A stretch of 64,000 bases of DNA from UBA4781 sp963674975 (lineage in GTDB: Bacteria > Chloroflexota > Anaerolineae > Anaerolineales > Anaerolineaceae): contig OY771913.1 in the NCBI GenBank assembly GCA_963674975.1, forward strand, positions 930,001-994,000, read 5' to 3'. The notes beneath the pieces were generated by a model, which saw only the letters and a program-made list of their open reading frames with translations, made no database searches and had not been told where the DNA came from. Both the position numbers and the translations under genes were made by a program. Below, piece by piece: positions 18,843 through 29,136 of the stretch (position 1 is its first letter; each line of letters opens with the position of its first letter).

Positions 18843-20225
18843 TTGAAAAAAGAAGATCAAGTGTTGGTATTAGTAGGAAATGATAAAAGAGGACGCGCGT
18901 TCCTGGCACAGGAATCGCAGAACTACGCGGTGCGCTTTGCGGTGAGCATTGGCTCGCACTCCATCCGGCGCATTGTGAAGCTGCTGCGCAGAGGCTCCCT
19001 CTCGCTGCCGGTGCTGGTAAAAATGACCTGGGCGGAGCTCCGACGCCCTTTTCATAGAATTCCGGTTTTTCCGCAGGTTAAAACCAACACCGATCTCCTG
19101 CAGCTTATTCAAACTCAGCACATCGATCAGGTCATTCTCTTTCATGTAGGGATGATCATCCGCCGCAAAGTGCTGGAAACGGGAGCAACAGTCTACAACA
19201 TTCACTGCGCCCGCCTGCCGGAATACGGCGGCTTGATGGCAATCCAGCGCGCACTGGATAATGGGGACTTTCAGCAGGAAGCGACCCTGCACATCATCAA
19301 CGAGCAGGTCGACAGCGGTGAAACGATCCAAACCGTTCCTTTCCTGCTGGATGCGGAGAAAAGCTACGGGGCAAATGAAGATACGGCGTTCGATGCCGGA
19401 GAAGCACTACTGCGCGGCTTTCTCGAAGCTTATAAAAATACACATACAGTTGGGAGCGAAATGAAAAAACAGGATAATAATACCGATTACTATGCCAGCC
19501 ACTGGCAGATCTTTCAAAAAGAAGATGTACCGCAGACCAAGCTGGACGGCGCACAGCACTTTTTCAGCCCTGTTATGAAAGAACTTCAAGAAAACAATAT
19601 CTCCATCCTCGACGCGGGCTGCGGGGACGGCGTGCACTGGCGCTACCTGCGCTCGCTCCCCAAGCAGAACTTCACCTACTGCGGCATCGACGTGGCGGAT
19701 TCCGCTATCGCGCATCTGCAAAAGCAGACCGCCAATAAAAATGACTCCTTCAAAGTGATGAACCTCAACAAGCTGGATCTTCCCGATGCCGCGTTTGATG
19801 TCGTGTTCGCCTTCGGTGTGCTGGGGTACTGCGATGATCCGTTCGCATCCTTCAAGGAACTGTGCCGGGTGTGCAAGCCGGGCGGGATGATCGGCTTATA
19901 CTCCCCCGAGATCGGCGGCATGAAAAAGCTCTTTTTCCAGACACTGCGTGCTTTCTGCAAAGACATGAACCTGGAGCAGAAACGTAAGGTCGCCAAGCTG
20001 ATCATCCCCATTTATGGGCTGCTGCCCTCCAATTCGAAAATGACCACCCAAAATGCTGACAAGCTGCAGCTGGAAGAGGTCATCATGACCAACATCGCTC
20101 CCCCGCAGCTTACCTTCATCCCCAATAGCGAGATACAGGATTGGTACAGGGCACAGGGCATTGAGATCACTTCAGATAGTGAACTTGAAAAGACAACTAT
20201 GTGGGGGAAAAAGAAGGAAGATTGA
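18843..20225 (+). CDS. formyltransferase-methyltransferase fusion protein
   Basis: This 460-residue protein joins two enzyme domains. Residues about 1-200 are a formyl_trans_N (purN/fmt-like) domain with NIHCARLPEYGG at 119-130 and a conserved Asp at 157. N119, H121 and D157 have the same spacing as the catalytic Asn-His-Asp of GAR formyltransferase. Residues about 215-460 form a class I SAM methyltransferase with motif I DAGCGDG at 257-263. Such a fusion in a glycan operon suggests N-formylation of an amino sugar plus methylation. The start is TTG at 18843, preceded by AAAGGAT. The substrate is unknown. It is the last gene before the CRISPR array. Confidence 0.8.
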   Translation: MKKEDQVLVLVGNDKRGRAFLAQESQNYAVRFAVSIGSHSIRRIVKLLRRGSLSLPVLVKMTWAELRRPFHRIPVFPQVKTNTDLLQLIQTQHIDQVILFHVGMIIRRKVLETGATVYNIHCARLPEYGGLMAIQRALDNGDFQQEATLHIINEQVDSGETIQTVPFLLDAEKSYGANEDTAFDAGEALLRGFLEAYKNTHTVGSEMKKQDNNTDYYASHWQIFQKEDVPQTKLDGAQHFFSPVMKELQENNISILDAGCGDGVHWRYLRSLPKQNFTYCGIDVADSAIAHLQKQTANKNDSFKVMNLNKLDLPDAAFDVVFAFGVLGYCDDPFASFKELCRVCKPGGMIGLYSPEIGGMKKLFFQTLRAFCKDMNLEQKRKVAKLIIPIYGLLPSNSKMTTQNADKLQLEEVIMTNIAPPQLTFIPNSEIQDWYRAQGIEITSDSELEKTTMWGKKKED

Positions 20226-23200
20226 AAGGTAAAAAGTAGTTTCTGGGGGATTCAACAATAATTCTAACTTGTTTTTAATCTATGATTTCCAATCTATTTA
20301 CTTTTTAATTCTCAATCTCAATCTGAGATTATTTCATCTTCCTACAGGATGAAGAATGGGAAGAAATAAGTAATAGCAGTAAGGTCTCAATCTCAATCTG
20401 AGATTATTTCATCTTCCTACGGGAAGATTTATGTGCTCCCATATGCACCGGATATCAACAATTTGTCTCAATCTCAACCTGAGATTATTTTATCTTCCTA
20501 CCACCAGAAATGCGCTATATGCCCAACGGTACAGCAGTAGCGTCTCAATCTCAACCTGAGATTCTTTCATCTTTCTACTTACCGAGCCACAGATGGTGTA
20601 CCTATGCCATCGCTTGAGTCTCAATCTCAACCTGAGATTATTTCATCTTCCTACTCAAACAAGTGTAGTGTCGCATGGCAACTACGGTGGATCAGGGTCT
20701 CAATCTCAACCTGAGATTATTTCATCTTCCTACTAGGATAACATGTGCAACGGATTGAGTGGGTTTTATCAGTCTCAATCTCAACCTGAGATTATTTCAT
20801 CTTCCTACTTGAAATGAAAAAGACAAAAGAGATTGCACCGTTTTGTCTCAATCTCAACCTGAGATTATTTCATCTTCCTACCGTTCATTAATAGAGGAGG
20901 AGAGGAGATGAAAAAAGGTCTCAATCTCAACCTGAGATTATTTCATCTTCCTACGGGGAAGCCAATCTCTGTTATTTGTAATAATCACGAGGTCTCAATC
21001 TCAACCTGAGATTATTTCATCTTCCTAAATCCTCAGGAGCTTGAACGCGAGTGGGTAAATTTCCCAGTCTCAATCTCAACCTGAGATTATTTCATCTTCC
21101 TATGATGACTGTACACCGTGGTCAGAATGTTCTGCAGAATGGTCTCAATCTCAACCTGAGATTATTTCATCTTCCTACCATATGGTTCGGATACTTAAGA
21201 TCACATTAGATCATTATAGGGTCTCAATCTCAACCTGAGATTATTTCATCTTCCTACGACTACGAGCATGATAGAAACGCACTCCATGATCTTGTCTCAA
21301 TCTCAACCTGAGATTATTTCATCTTCCTACAATGTCTTAGAGGGATCCACCGTCGTTGGTAAGGATTTAGTCTCAATCTCAACCTGAGATTATTTCATCT
21401 TCCTACAAATCTCTATTCCGTTCGCAGGAAATGACTCCTCAGGGGCACTACTCGTGCGTCTCAATCTCAACCTGAGATTATTTCATCTTCCTACAAAGGA
21501 GTATTGAAATGAAAAAGTTTTTTGTAGTATGTCTCAATCTCAACCTGAGATTATTTCATCTTCCTACAAAGCATGCTGGAATATGGGCGGATTAATCGAT
21601 GAGAACAACAAGTGTGTGTCTCAATCTCAACCTGAGATTATTTCATCTTCCTACACAAATTGGTGACACAACGTGTATTATTCGTTAACGTCTCAATCTC
21701 AACCTGAGATTATTTCATCTTCCTACATCGATTAGATAATACAAAATTCTCTGAGGTATTGTGGGCTGAATGGCTTAAGTCTCAATCTCAACCTGAGATT
21801 ATTTTATCTTCCTACCTGCCAATGCAGTCCCGTTTAAGAGATTGTACTATAGTCAAAAAGTCTCAATCTCAATCTGAGATTATTTCATCTTCCTACTTTC
21901 CGAAAGGAGGAGAAATTTTTAAAGAGGGGCCTAGTGGTCTCAATCTCAATCTGAGATTATTTCATCTTCCTACCAGGGCTTATAAGTTTCGTTCTTCTGA
22001 CGGATCTATTCTCTGTTTCAATCTCAATCTGAGATTATTTCATCTTCCTACATTCTTTTATTATTTAAAAGGACGGGTGATGAAAATCAGCTTAGAAGGG
22101 TCTCAATCTCAATCTGAGATTATTTCATCTTCCTTCTTGACTACGTTACAGTTGGTCATCTATCTGTACTGCATGGATGCAAAGTCTCAATCTCAACCTG
22201 AGATTATTTCATCTTCCTACGGCAGACCTTCCTTATGATATCTGGACTGTCGAGTTTGGTCTCAATCTCAACCTGAGATTATTTCATCTTCCTACAGGGA
22301 ATTATCTCCACATGCACTAGAGTTACTAGAAAGTCTCAATCTCAACCTGAGATTATTTCATCTTCCTACAATGGCATCATGGCGTGATTACTGCCGATAA
22401 ACGCTTCAAGTCTCAATCTCAACCTGAGATTATTTCATCTTCCTACCATAAGCTCCTATGCTTATGATTACTCTGGAACCGAAAGAACGTCTCAATCTCA
22501 ACCTGAGATTATTTCATCTTCCTACAGTAACAATGAAATACGGATATCCGACAGTATGGTTGTCTCAATCTCAACCTGAGATTATTTCATCTTCCTACTA
22601 TGAATGGGAAAGAAGTGATTGAGGATGTCGATATAATAGGTCTCAATCTCAACCTGAGATTATTTCATCTTCCTACTCTTACAGAAAGGATAGATAAAAG
22701 AAAATGTTACCACGTCTCAATCTCAACCTGAGATTATTTCATCTTCCTACTCTCGAGCTCTTCCAGCTCTAAACATTATATTGGATAGGAGAAGTCTCAA
22801 TCTCAACCTGAGATTATTTCATCTTCCTACCGAAAATTGGAGAACCACACCGAGAATCTTGTGACTTAGAAATGTCTCAATCTCAACCTGAGATTATTTC
22901 ATCTTCCTACATCAATCTTCTGGAATCGTTTATATTAACGATGTCAAGGTCTCAATCTCAACCTGAGATTATTTCATCTTCCTACCAAAGGCGATTACAT
23001 GGACGCGAAACATAATCTTGCGTCTCAATCTCAACCTGAGATTATTTCATCTTCCTACGGGACAATGTGCGACGATTTTGCCGGTTAAACGAACTCCGTC
23101 TCAATCTCAACCTGAGATTATTTCATCTTCCTACGTTGAGAAATGGCTATATTTGTAGATAAAACGTATGCGTCTCAATCTCAACCTGAGATTATTTCAT

Positions 23201-24294
23201 CTTCCTACAAAGAATTGGATCTATAAAAATTGTTACTCTTCCTGAGGATGTCTCAATCTCAACCTGAGATTATTTCATCTTCCTACATAAATGGCAATAA
23301 TAATGTCCTTTGACGGAAAATCGTCTCAATCTCAACCTGAGATTATTTCATCTTCCTACGACCAGGATGGCTGTGTCTGTGAGGATGGGTGCAACGCACA
23401 AGTCTCAATCTCAACCTGAGATTATTTCATCTTCCTACCTAGCAACTATATTACTGAGTAATAAAATTTTCCCCTTAAAGTCTCAATCTCAACCTGAGAT
23501 TATTTCATCTTCCTACTTATACTGGTGCAGAATTAAACGCAAAGGGTGGAAATTTGTCTCAATCTCAACCTGAGATTATTTCATCTTCCTACGCAATTTC
23601 AAAGTTGATCCGCAGGATTTGGAGCGCCAATGGGTAAGTCTCAATCTCAATCTGAGATTATTTCATCTTCCTACCGAATACTGTCAAACTATTTTGATTT
23701 TGGTGTAGCAAAGTCTCAATCTCAATCTGAGATTATTTCATCTTCCTATAAATGCGTTGAGGTGTTCAAAAGAGTGAAGCCTGTCTGGAGGGTCTCAATC
23801 TCAATCTGAGATTATTTCATCTTCCTACGACTAGAAGGAGAGATCGTAGCAAAAGGAGAAATGAAGTCTCAATCTCAACCTGAGATCATTTCATCTTCCT
23901 ACAAGGAGATAAATGTCATCAAACTACTGGATAAAACTTTACCACGAAAAGTCTCAATCTCAACCTGAGATTATTTCATCTTCCTACCGGTTGTTTGGGA
24001 TACATTGAAGGATGCAGCTTTATCAAAGTCTCAATCTCAATCTGAGATTTTTTAATTTTCCCACACATACTCATCACAAGATAACGGGCAGCGTGAACTT
24101 CCCGAAGTCTCAATCTCAATCTGAGATTATTTCATCTTCCTACTCAGAGAAGGCAGATGCGGAATTAAAAGCGGCTTTGGACTGTCTCAATCTCAACCTG
24201 AGATTATTTCATCTTCCTACCTTGATAAAGATAAGTATCTTCAAGGATCAATTCCAGGTCTCAATCTCAACCTGAGATTCTTTAATCTTTCTAC

Positions 24295-24334
24295 ATTTCA
24301 GGCATATCAGATAGTTGTGAAAGCAGGAAAACCC
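24295..24334. repeat. spacer duplicated at 25166-25205
   Basis: This 40-base spacer, starting ATTTCAGGCATATCAGATAG, is identical to the spacer at 25166-25205. Both copies are flanked by repeats of the variant with CTTTAATCTTTCTAC ends. The following spacers differ, so only a short block moved or was copied by recombination between repeats. Confidence 0.95.
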
Positions 24335-25002
24335 GTCTCAATCTCAACCTGAGATTCTTTAATCTTTCTACGGAATGTGATTGCCGTGATCGAGTCATTC
24401 TGTGGATATTTGTCTCAATCTCAACCTGAGATTCTTTAATCTTTCTACTGGTACGGATGGGTAATGTTTTCTGTGATTATTCTGCTAACGAGTCTCAATC
24501 TCAACCTGAGATTCTTTAATCTTTCTACTATCTTTTTATTTCTAGTATTGTTGTTCCAACTTCCTGGGTTTTAATGGTCTCAATCTCAACCTGAGATTCT
24601 TTCATCTTTCTACTGGGGAAGAAATTTCTCTACTAAAGGAAGAGGCAAAAGTCTCAATCTCAATCTGAGATTATTTCATCTTCCTACTGCATATAATCAG
24701 CTCCGCCCAACAGAAACTCGAAACAGCAAATGTCTCAATCTCAATCTGAGATTATTTCATCTTCCTACTCAATAAGTTATCAAAAATGATAATAAGGCGC
24801 AATGCTATGTCTCAATCTCAACCTGAGATTATTTCATCTTCCTACTAGCAGATAAGCTGCTAGGCTACTATTATGGATCTCCTTTTTGTCTCAATCTCAA
24901 CCTGAGATTATTTCATCTTCCTACGACTTCATAGTTCCGAATATAAGCTCCTATGCTTATGATTAGTCTCAATCTCAATCTGAGATTATTTCATCTTCCT
25001 AC

Positions 25003-25042
25003 GAAGCCAACCTCTTTCAGCAAATGTACCAACTTGGGTACA
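25003..25042. repeat. spacer duplicated at 26335-26374
   Basis: This 40-base spacer, starting GAAGCCAACCTCTTTCAGCA, recurs exactly at 26335-26374. Both copies are followed by a repeat of the loop-T variant. The repeat before the second copy is the loop-C form, which places a recombination joint there. Confidence 0.95.
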
Positions 25043-26966
25043 GTCTCAATCTCAATCTGAGATTATTTCATCTTCCTACAAATGATTGAGGAACTAACCG
25101 AAGCCCAACGTGCTAAATTTCCTGAATAGTCTCAATCTCAACCTGAGATTCTTTAATCTTTCTACATTTCAGGCATATCAGATAGTTGTGAAAGCAGGAA
25201 AACCCGTCTCAATCTCAACCTGAGATTCTTTAATCTTTCTACATATCCAAATTAATGGTTGCCTTTCTGTCCGGAGATTTGCACCTGGTCTCAATCTCAA
25301 CCTGAGATTCTTTAATCTTTCTACTTTTGGGGGGCACTTGCCCTCTTCGTCTTCTGGATTAGTCTCAATCTCAACCTGAGATTCTTTAATCTTTCTACTA
25401 TACAAAATTCCCTTTTTTGGCTACCTACAATTATTGTCTCAATCTCAACCTGAGATTCTTTAATCTTTCTACACTCAGAGTAGAAGAAGGACTTTTGCTC
25501 ATTGCTATTGTAGGTCTCAATCTCAACCTGAGATTATTTCATCTTCCTACCAATGACATCGATTTCATCGAGATATCATCATTGAAGGGTCTCAATCTCA
25601 ACCTGAGATTATTTCATCTTCCTACGCATATTGCTAGGATAGAATATGTAGGTTTGTTAGTAAGTGTCTCAATCTCAACCTGAGATTATTTCATCTTCCT
25701 ACGGAAAATCTGTTCTTCCACCCCGCTCTGTGCAAATGTCCAACAAAGTCTCAATCTCAACCTGAGATTATTTCATCTTCCTACAAAAGTGGAAGCAGAA
25801 TTTCCTTTGGAACAATAATAGGTCTCAATCTCAACCTGAGATTATTTCATCTTCCTATTGGGGGTAGTATTTACTACTCAAAAATCAAAAAATGATCAAA
25901 AAAGGTCTCAATCTCAACCTGAGATTATTTCATCTTCCTACGAAAAATGAAGAATTTCACATTAAGTCTATCATTGGAAAGGTCTCAATCTCAACCTGAG
26001 ATTATTTCATCTTCCTACAAGATGTTTTAATAAATGGGGTAATACCGGTCTTGTTGTGTTGTCTCAATCTCAACCTGAGATTATTTCATCTTCCTACAAA
26101 ATACATTTGTGGAATAACACGAACTACAACATTAATTAGGTCTCAATCTCAACCTGAGATTATTTCATCTTCCTACAGTGCCGGCACAGTAACAATTAAT
26201 GGATCCAAGGGAAACCGTCTCAATCTCAACCTGAGATTATTTCATCTTCCTACTGTTACGATATTCCAATAAAGGAAGGGTAATTTTACCGAGCAATGTC
26301 TCAATCTCAACCTGAGATTATTTCATCTTCCTACGAAGCCAACCTCTTTCAGCAAATGTACCAACTTGGGTACAGTCTCAATCTCAATCTGAGATTATTT
26401 CATCTTCCTACTATCTGGGGGGCAGCAGCTTTATCTGCTCTATGGATAAGTCTCAATCTCAATCTGAGATTATTTCATCTTCCTACTTGATAGTGAAGAA
26501 GAGTTCTTGAGGTATATTGATGACCTCTGGTTCGTCTCAATCTCAATCTGAGATTATTTCATCTTCCTACTGAACGCCTGCCAGGGTAAGGACATCCCGC
26601 TATCCGTGAGTCTCAATCTCAACCTGAGATTATTTCATCTTCCTACAGACGATACAGAACGGGCTATAATCGTTGAATTTAATGTCTCAATCTCAATCTG
26701 AGATTATTTCATCTTCCTACAGTATCTCTGTTGAAAAACTAGAGATTGACTTGTTACTAAGGGTACCTAAAGTCTCAATCTCAACCTGAGATTATTTCAT
26801 CTTCCTACACTGAGGAGGGAATACAAAATCCCGAAGTAAAATTTGATTTTCTGTCTCAATCTCAATCTGAGATTATTTCATCTTCCTACAAAATAAAAAA
26901 GGAGAAAGATTTAAAATGGTTTGATGATCGTCTCAATCTCAACCTGAGATTATTTCATCTTCCTAC

Positions 26967-27212
26967 CCCAACATTTAGGGGTGATAAAGGAAATATTCCT
27001 TTGAATCCGGCACAGATGGCAGATATAACCCTATACATGGCAACCTGTTGCCTTTATTTTGTTTGGCGACGGAGCCAAGACAACTCAAAAACCACTTTAA
27101 GCGTCGCCATCTTAAAATAAAGATGGACGATTGAAGGCTTAATCAACCGTCCTTACCCTCACCTGTTTAATCCAGTGGACTTTTCATAAGCGTTTTCTGC
27201 CAATCAAATCAA
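26967..27212 (-). promoter_or_regulatory. probable CRISPR leader
   Basis: This 246-base stretch lies between the array and the cas6 stop and has no credible gene. It carries a chain of inverted repeats: AAGGAA/TTCCTT (26987-27001), GGCGACG/CGTCGCC (27065-27071 and 27102-27108), CCATCTT/AAGATGG (27107-27126) and GGACGATTGA/TCAACCGTCC (27125-27152). Its position on the crRNA-upstream side of the array makes it the expected leader and promoter region. No clear -35/-10 pair was found. Confidence 0.6.
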
Positions 27213-28085
27213 TCACAATTCCAAACGAGTAATTCCCATGCCCCTGGCAGTATGGATCCCCGTCCCACAAAATTCGGAAAAACTCACCAACGAATTCAAT
27301 TCATGTAAATAATTCTCAGGAAACACATCTGCCGCCTGCAGGCAAACACAGCCGGTAAAGCCCACTTCTTTTTGTTTCCCATATTCCTCCATTGATGTGG
27401 AAATGTTTTCCAACCGGGTGATCTTTACCAGGTACATCAGGTCATCCACCCAGCCGTTGAGCCGAAGCGTACGGGGGGACCAATTGTTCCACTGCCTGCG
27501 CCAACCTGCAAATAAATAACGTGGAAAAGGAAGCGGAAGAATCACATTATCATATACCTTGAAACTGGTCGGGGTTAAAAATCGCAACTGCCAGCAAGGC
27601 TTTTTCTTGAAATTGAGTGATCTGCTCAGGTCATCTATTTCTTGAAATGATTTTCTGTGCGTAATTGAAGCAGAGGTCAATTGGAACATGGACCCTGACA
27701 GCTCCAGCGAATTTGTTCGATATTCCTGCAAAAGAGCCGGCAGCCAGCTAAATTCTGTTAATGCCTCTACAGATGGAGGAGCGGGTACCGCTTCTTCTTG
27801 GGCTGGTTGATGTTTCTTTAAAAACCGCTGTCCATCAAAAATGGAGAGGAATATCCGAGCTGTCTGGTTTTCTTTGACCGTAGAAAGTTCACGATCCCCA
27901 TCAGCATTCATCAATGGAGAAATGGAGTAAGGACGAATATCACTCCGGGTTTTCAGGAAAGCACCAATATCAGGGTTGATCCCCCGCCATAAGTTCAGCC
28001 ATAATCCCTGGGTACTGCGACCGGTGCCTCCGTGGAAAGCTGCGTCTTCCAAGGCTTTCAAACTGATTTCCAGAATTATTGGCAT
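27213..28085 (-). CDS. cas6: Cas6-type pre-crRNA endoribonuclease
   Basis: The 290-residue protein ends in the glycine-rich GTGIHTARGMGITRLEL, the C-terminal signature of Cas6. An early histidine (residue 18, in AAFHGGTGRSTQ) is a candidate catalytic residue. Cas6 cuts the repeat RNA next to its hairpin to give crRNAs with an 8-base handle, and the repeats here have such a hairpin. The gene lies between the array and the rest of the cas operon on the same strand. A 137-bp gap separates it from the upstream S-4TM gene, so it might have its own promoter. No better upstream start codon is available in frame. Confidence 0.85.
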   Translation of the reverse strand: MPIILEISLKALEDAAFHGGTGRSTQGLWLNLWRGINPDIGAFLKTRSDIRPYSISPLMNADGDRELSTVKENQTARIFLSIFDGQRFLKKHQPAQEEAVPAPPSVEALTEFSWLPALLQEYRTNSLELSGSMFQLTSASITHRKSFQEIDDLSRSLNFKKKPCWQLRFLTPTSFKVYDNVILPLPFPRYLFAGWRRQWNNWSPRTLRLNGWVDDLMYLVKITRLENISTSMEEYGKQKEVGFTGCVCLQAADVFPENYLHELNSLVSFSEFCGTGIHTARGMGITRLEL

Positions 28086-28222
28086 GTTTTCAATCTTAAA
28101 AGGAAGGATACGTACAGTGCGCCGCTGCAGGTCATATTTCTAAACAATGATTTCCTCCATTTTTCCAAGCTACTTTAATATTCCATAAAAAAATTTTAAT
28201 TGTTGATTTTGGTTGCAAGGAT

Positions 28223-29125
28223 TTATACCTGGAATTTATACTGTTCTAATTCCTGGTATTCTTTTCTTTTTTTCTCATAGAATTCATCACCAACACTGGG
28301 GCTTTCAGAACGCAATTTGTAGATACAATTTTGAAAATCCTTTGAAATGATTGTCAACTTCTCTTCCGACAGGTTTTGATCTGACGGAACTTCTTCATTT
28401 ATCAATTTTATTAATGCGTCTATTTTAAATTTGGCTTTTCGTTGAGCGCTCGCCGCTGTAATATGTCCATGGATCAAATCCCAAACAAAAAAGGCGATCG
28501 GAATTAACACAAACAATAATTCATGAGCAAATTGTCGAAAACTCCAATCAAAAATAATGCCCAGAACTATCAAACCCATTAATACCAAGAAGACAATCAT
28601 TAAAAGATGACCGGCGTATTCATATCGTAGATTGAAATCCCATTGAAGACTATCAGATTGAAAAAAGATCCTTGCTTTATAAAGCGGTAAGTCTTTGTAA
28701 TCTGATTTATACCAATTTCTTAACTTCTCCTGGTCTTCAATACTCGTTTTTGCTTTAAATTTATCTGCGGCTTTCTGAATAGTTTTCTCATCAGGTTTTG
28801 ATCCATCAGTATTATTCCAGGGCAATTCGAATAATTCACAATCAAATAATTCTTGAATTTTTGCTGCCCTTTTTTTGATCCCTTGAATTACAGATTTATT
28901 AATGATCCACTCGATCGCCGCAAGGATCAAATAAAATACCGAAAGATATATCGATACTATATCTGAAAAGGACATAATACCTGAGCTTATAACAGCAATA
29001 ACAACAGCACAGGTAAACCATATTTTCTGCCATTTTTTACAATCAGTGTATAACTGCCTTTGAGCCATCAAGTATTGCTGATATTTTGGTTCATTCTGCT
29101 TAATATGGACTGTATTTGACATCAT
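28223..29125 (-). CDS. S-4TM family putative pore-forming effector
   Basis: The 300-residue protein has four membrane segments in two pairs (about 36-53, 56-75, 171-192 and 201-219), separated by a soluble stretch. Diagnostic pieces are the N-terminal QNEPKYQQYLMAQRQLY, the mid-region IQELFDCELFELPWN, and ARIFFQSDSLQWDFNLRYEY before the third helix. These match my recollection of the S-4TM (SMODS and SLOG-associating 4TM effector) family, predicted to permeabilise membranes in nucleotide-signalling immunity. Its start has a strong GGGGAGG site and lies 11 bp after the stop of the preceding RAMP gene, so it is part of the cas operon. It has no CARF, SAVED or SLOG sensor. Regulation by a Cas10 product is inferred. 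Confidence 0.78.
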   Translation of the reverse strand: MMSNTVHIKQNEPKYQQYLMAQRQLYTDCKKWQKIWFTCAVVIAVISSGIMSFSDIVSIYLSVFYLILAAIEWIINKSVIQGIKKRAAKIQELFDCELFELPWNNTDGSKPDEKTIQKAADKFKAKTSIEDQEKLRNWYKSDYKDLPLYKARIFFQSDSLQWDFNLRYEYAGHLLMIVFLVLMGLIVLGIIFDWSFRQFAHELLFVLIPIAFFVWDLIHGHITAASAQRKAKFKIDALIKLINEEVPSDQNLSEEKLTIISKDFQNCIYKLRSESPSVGDEFYEKKRKEYQELEQYKFQV

Positions 29126-29136
29126 GATCCTCCCCG

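Larger units (their letters stand above)
20309..26966 (-). CRISPR. CRISPR array, 86 repeats and 85 spacers, transcribed leftwards
   Basis: By manual count there are 86 copies of a 37-base repeat, separated by spacers of about 35-52 bases (mean near 41). On the + strand the repeat starts GTCTCAATCTCAACCTGAG and ends ATCTTCCTAC. Positions 6-22 of the repeat form a perfect 7-bp stem (AATCTCA/TGAGATT) with a three-base loop. Read from the - strand the repeat ends ATTGAGAC, close to the common crRNA 8-base handle ATTGAAAC, so transcription is inferred leftwards from the leader at 26967-27212. Two main variants occur: a loop C-to-T change at position 14, and a group with changes at positions 23, 27 and 33. 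Some repeats are damaged (24028, 22015, 20309). Confidence 0.98.

Noticed and set aside
21759..26490. Open frames inside the array encoding repeated SQSQPEIISSSY or LNLNLRLFHLPT peptides
   Set aside because: They are the translated CRISPR repeat in two frames, joined by spacers. No ribosome sites or conserved ends.
28223..29125. CBASS or Pycsar operon idea for the S-4TM gene
   Set aside because: No SMODS/CD-NTase, cyclase, SAVED or TIR partner is present. The flanking genes are RAMPs and cas6, so the operon is type III CRISPR.
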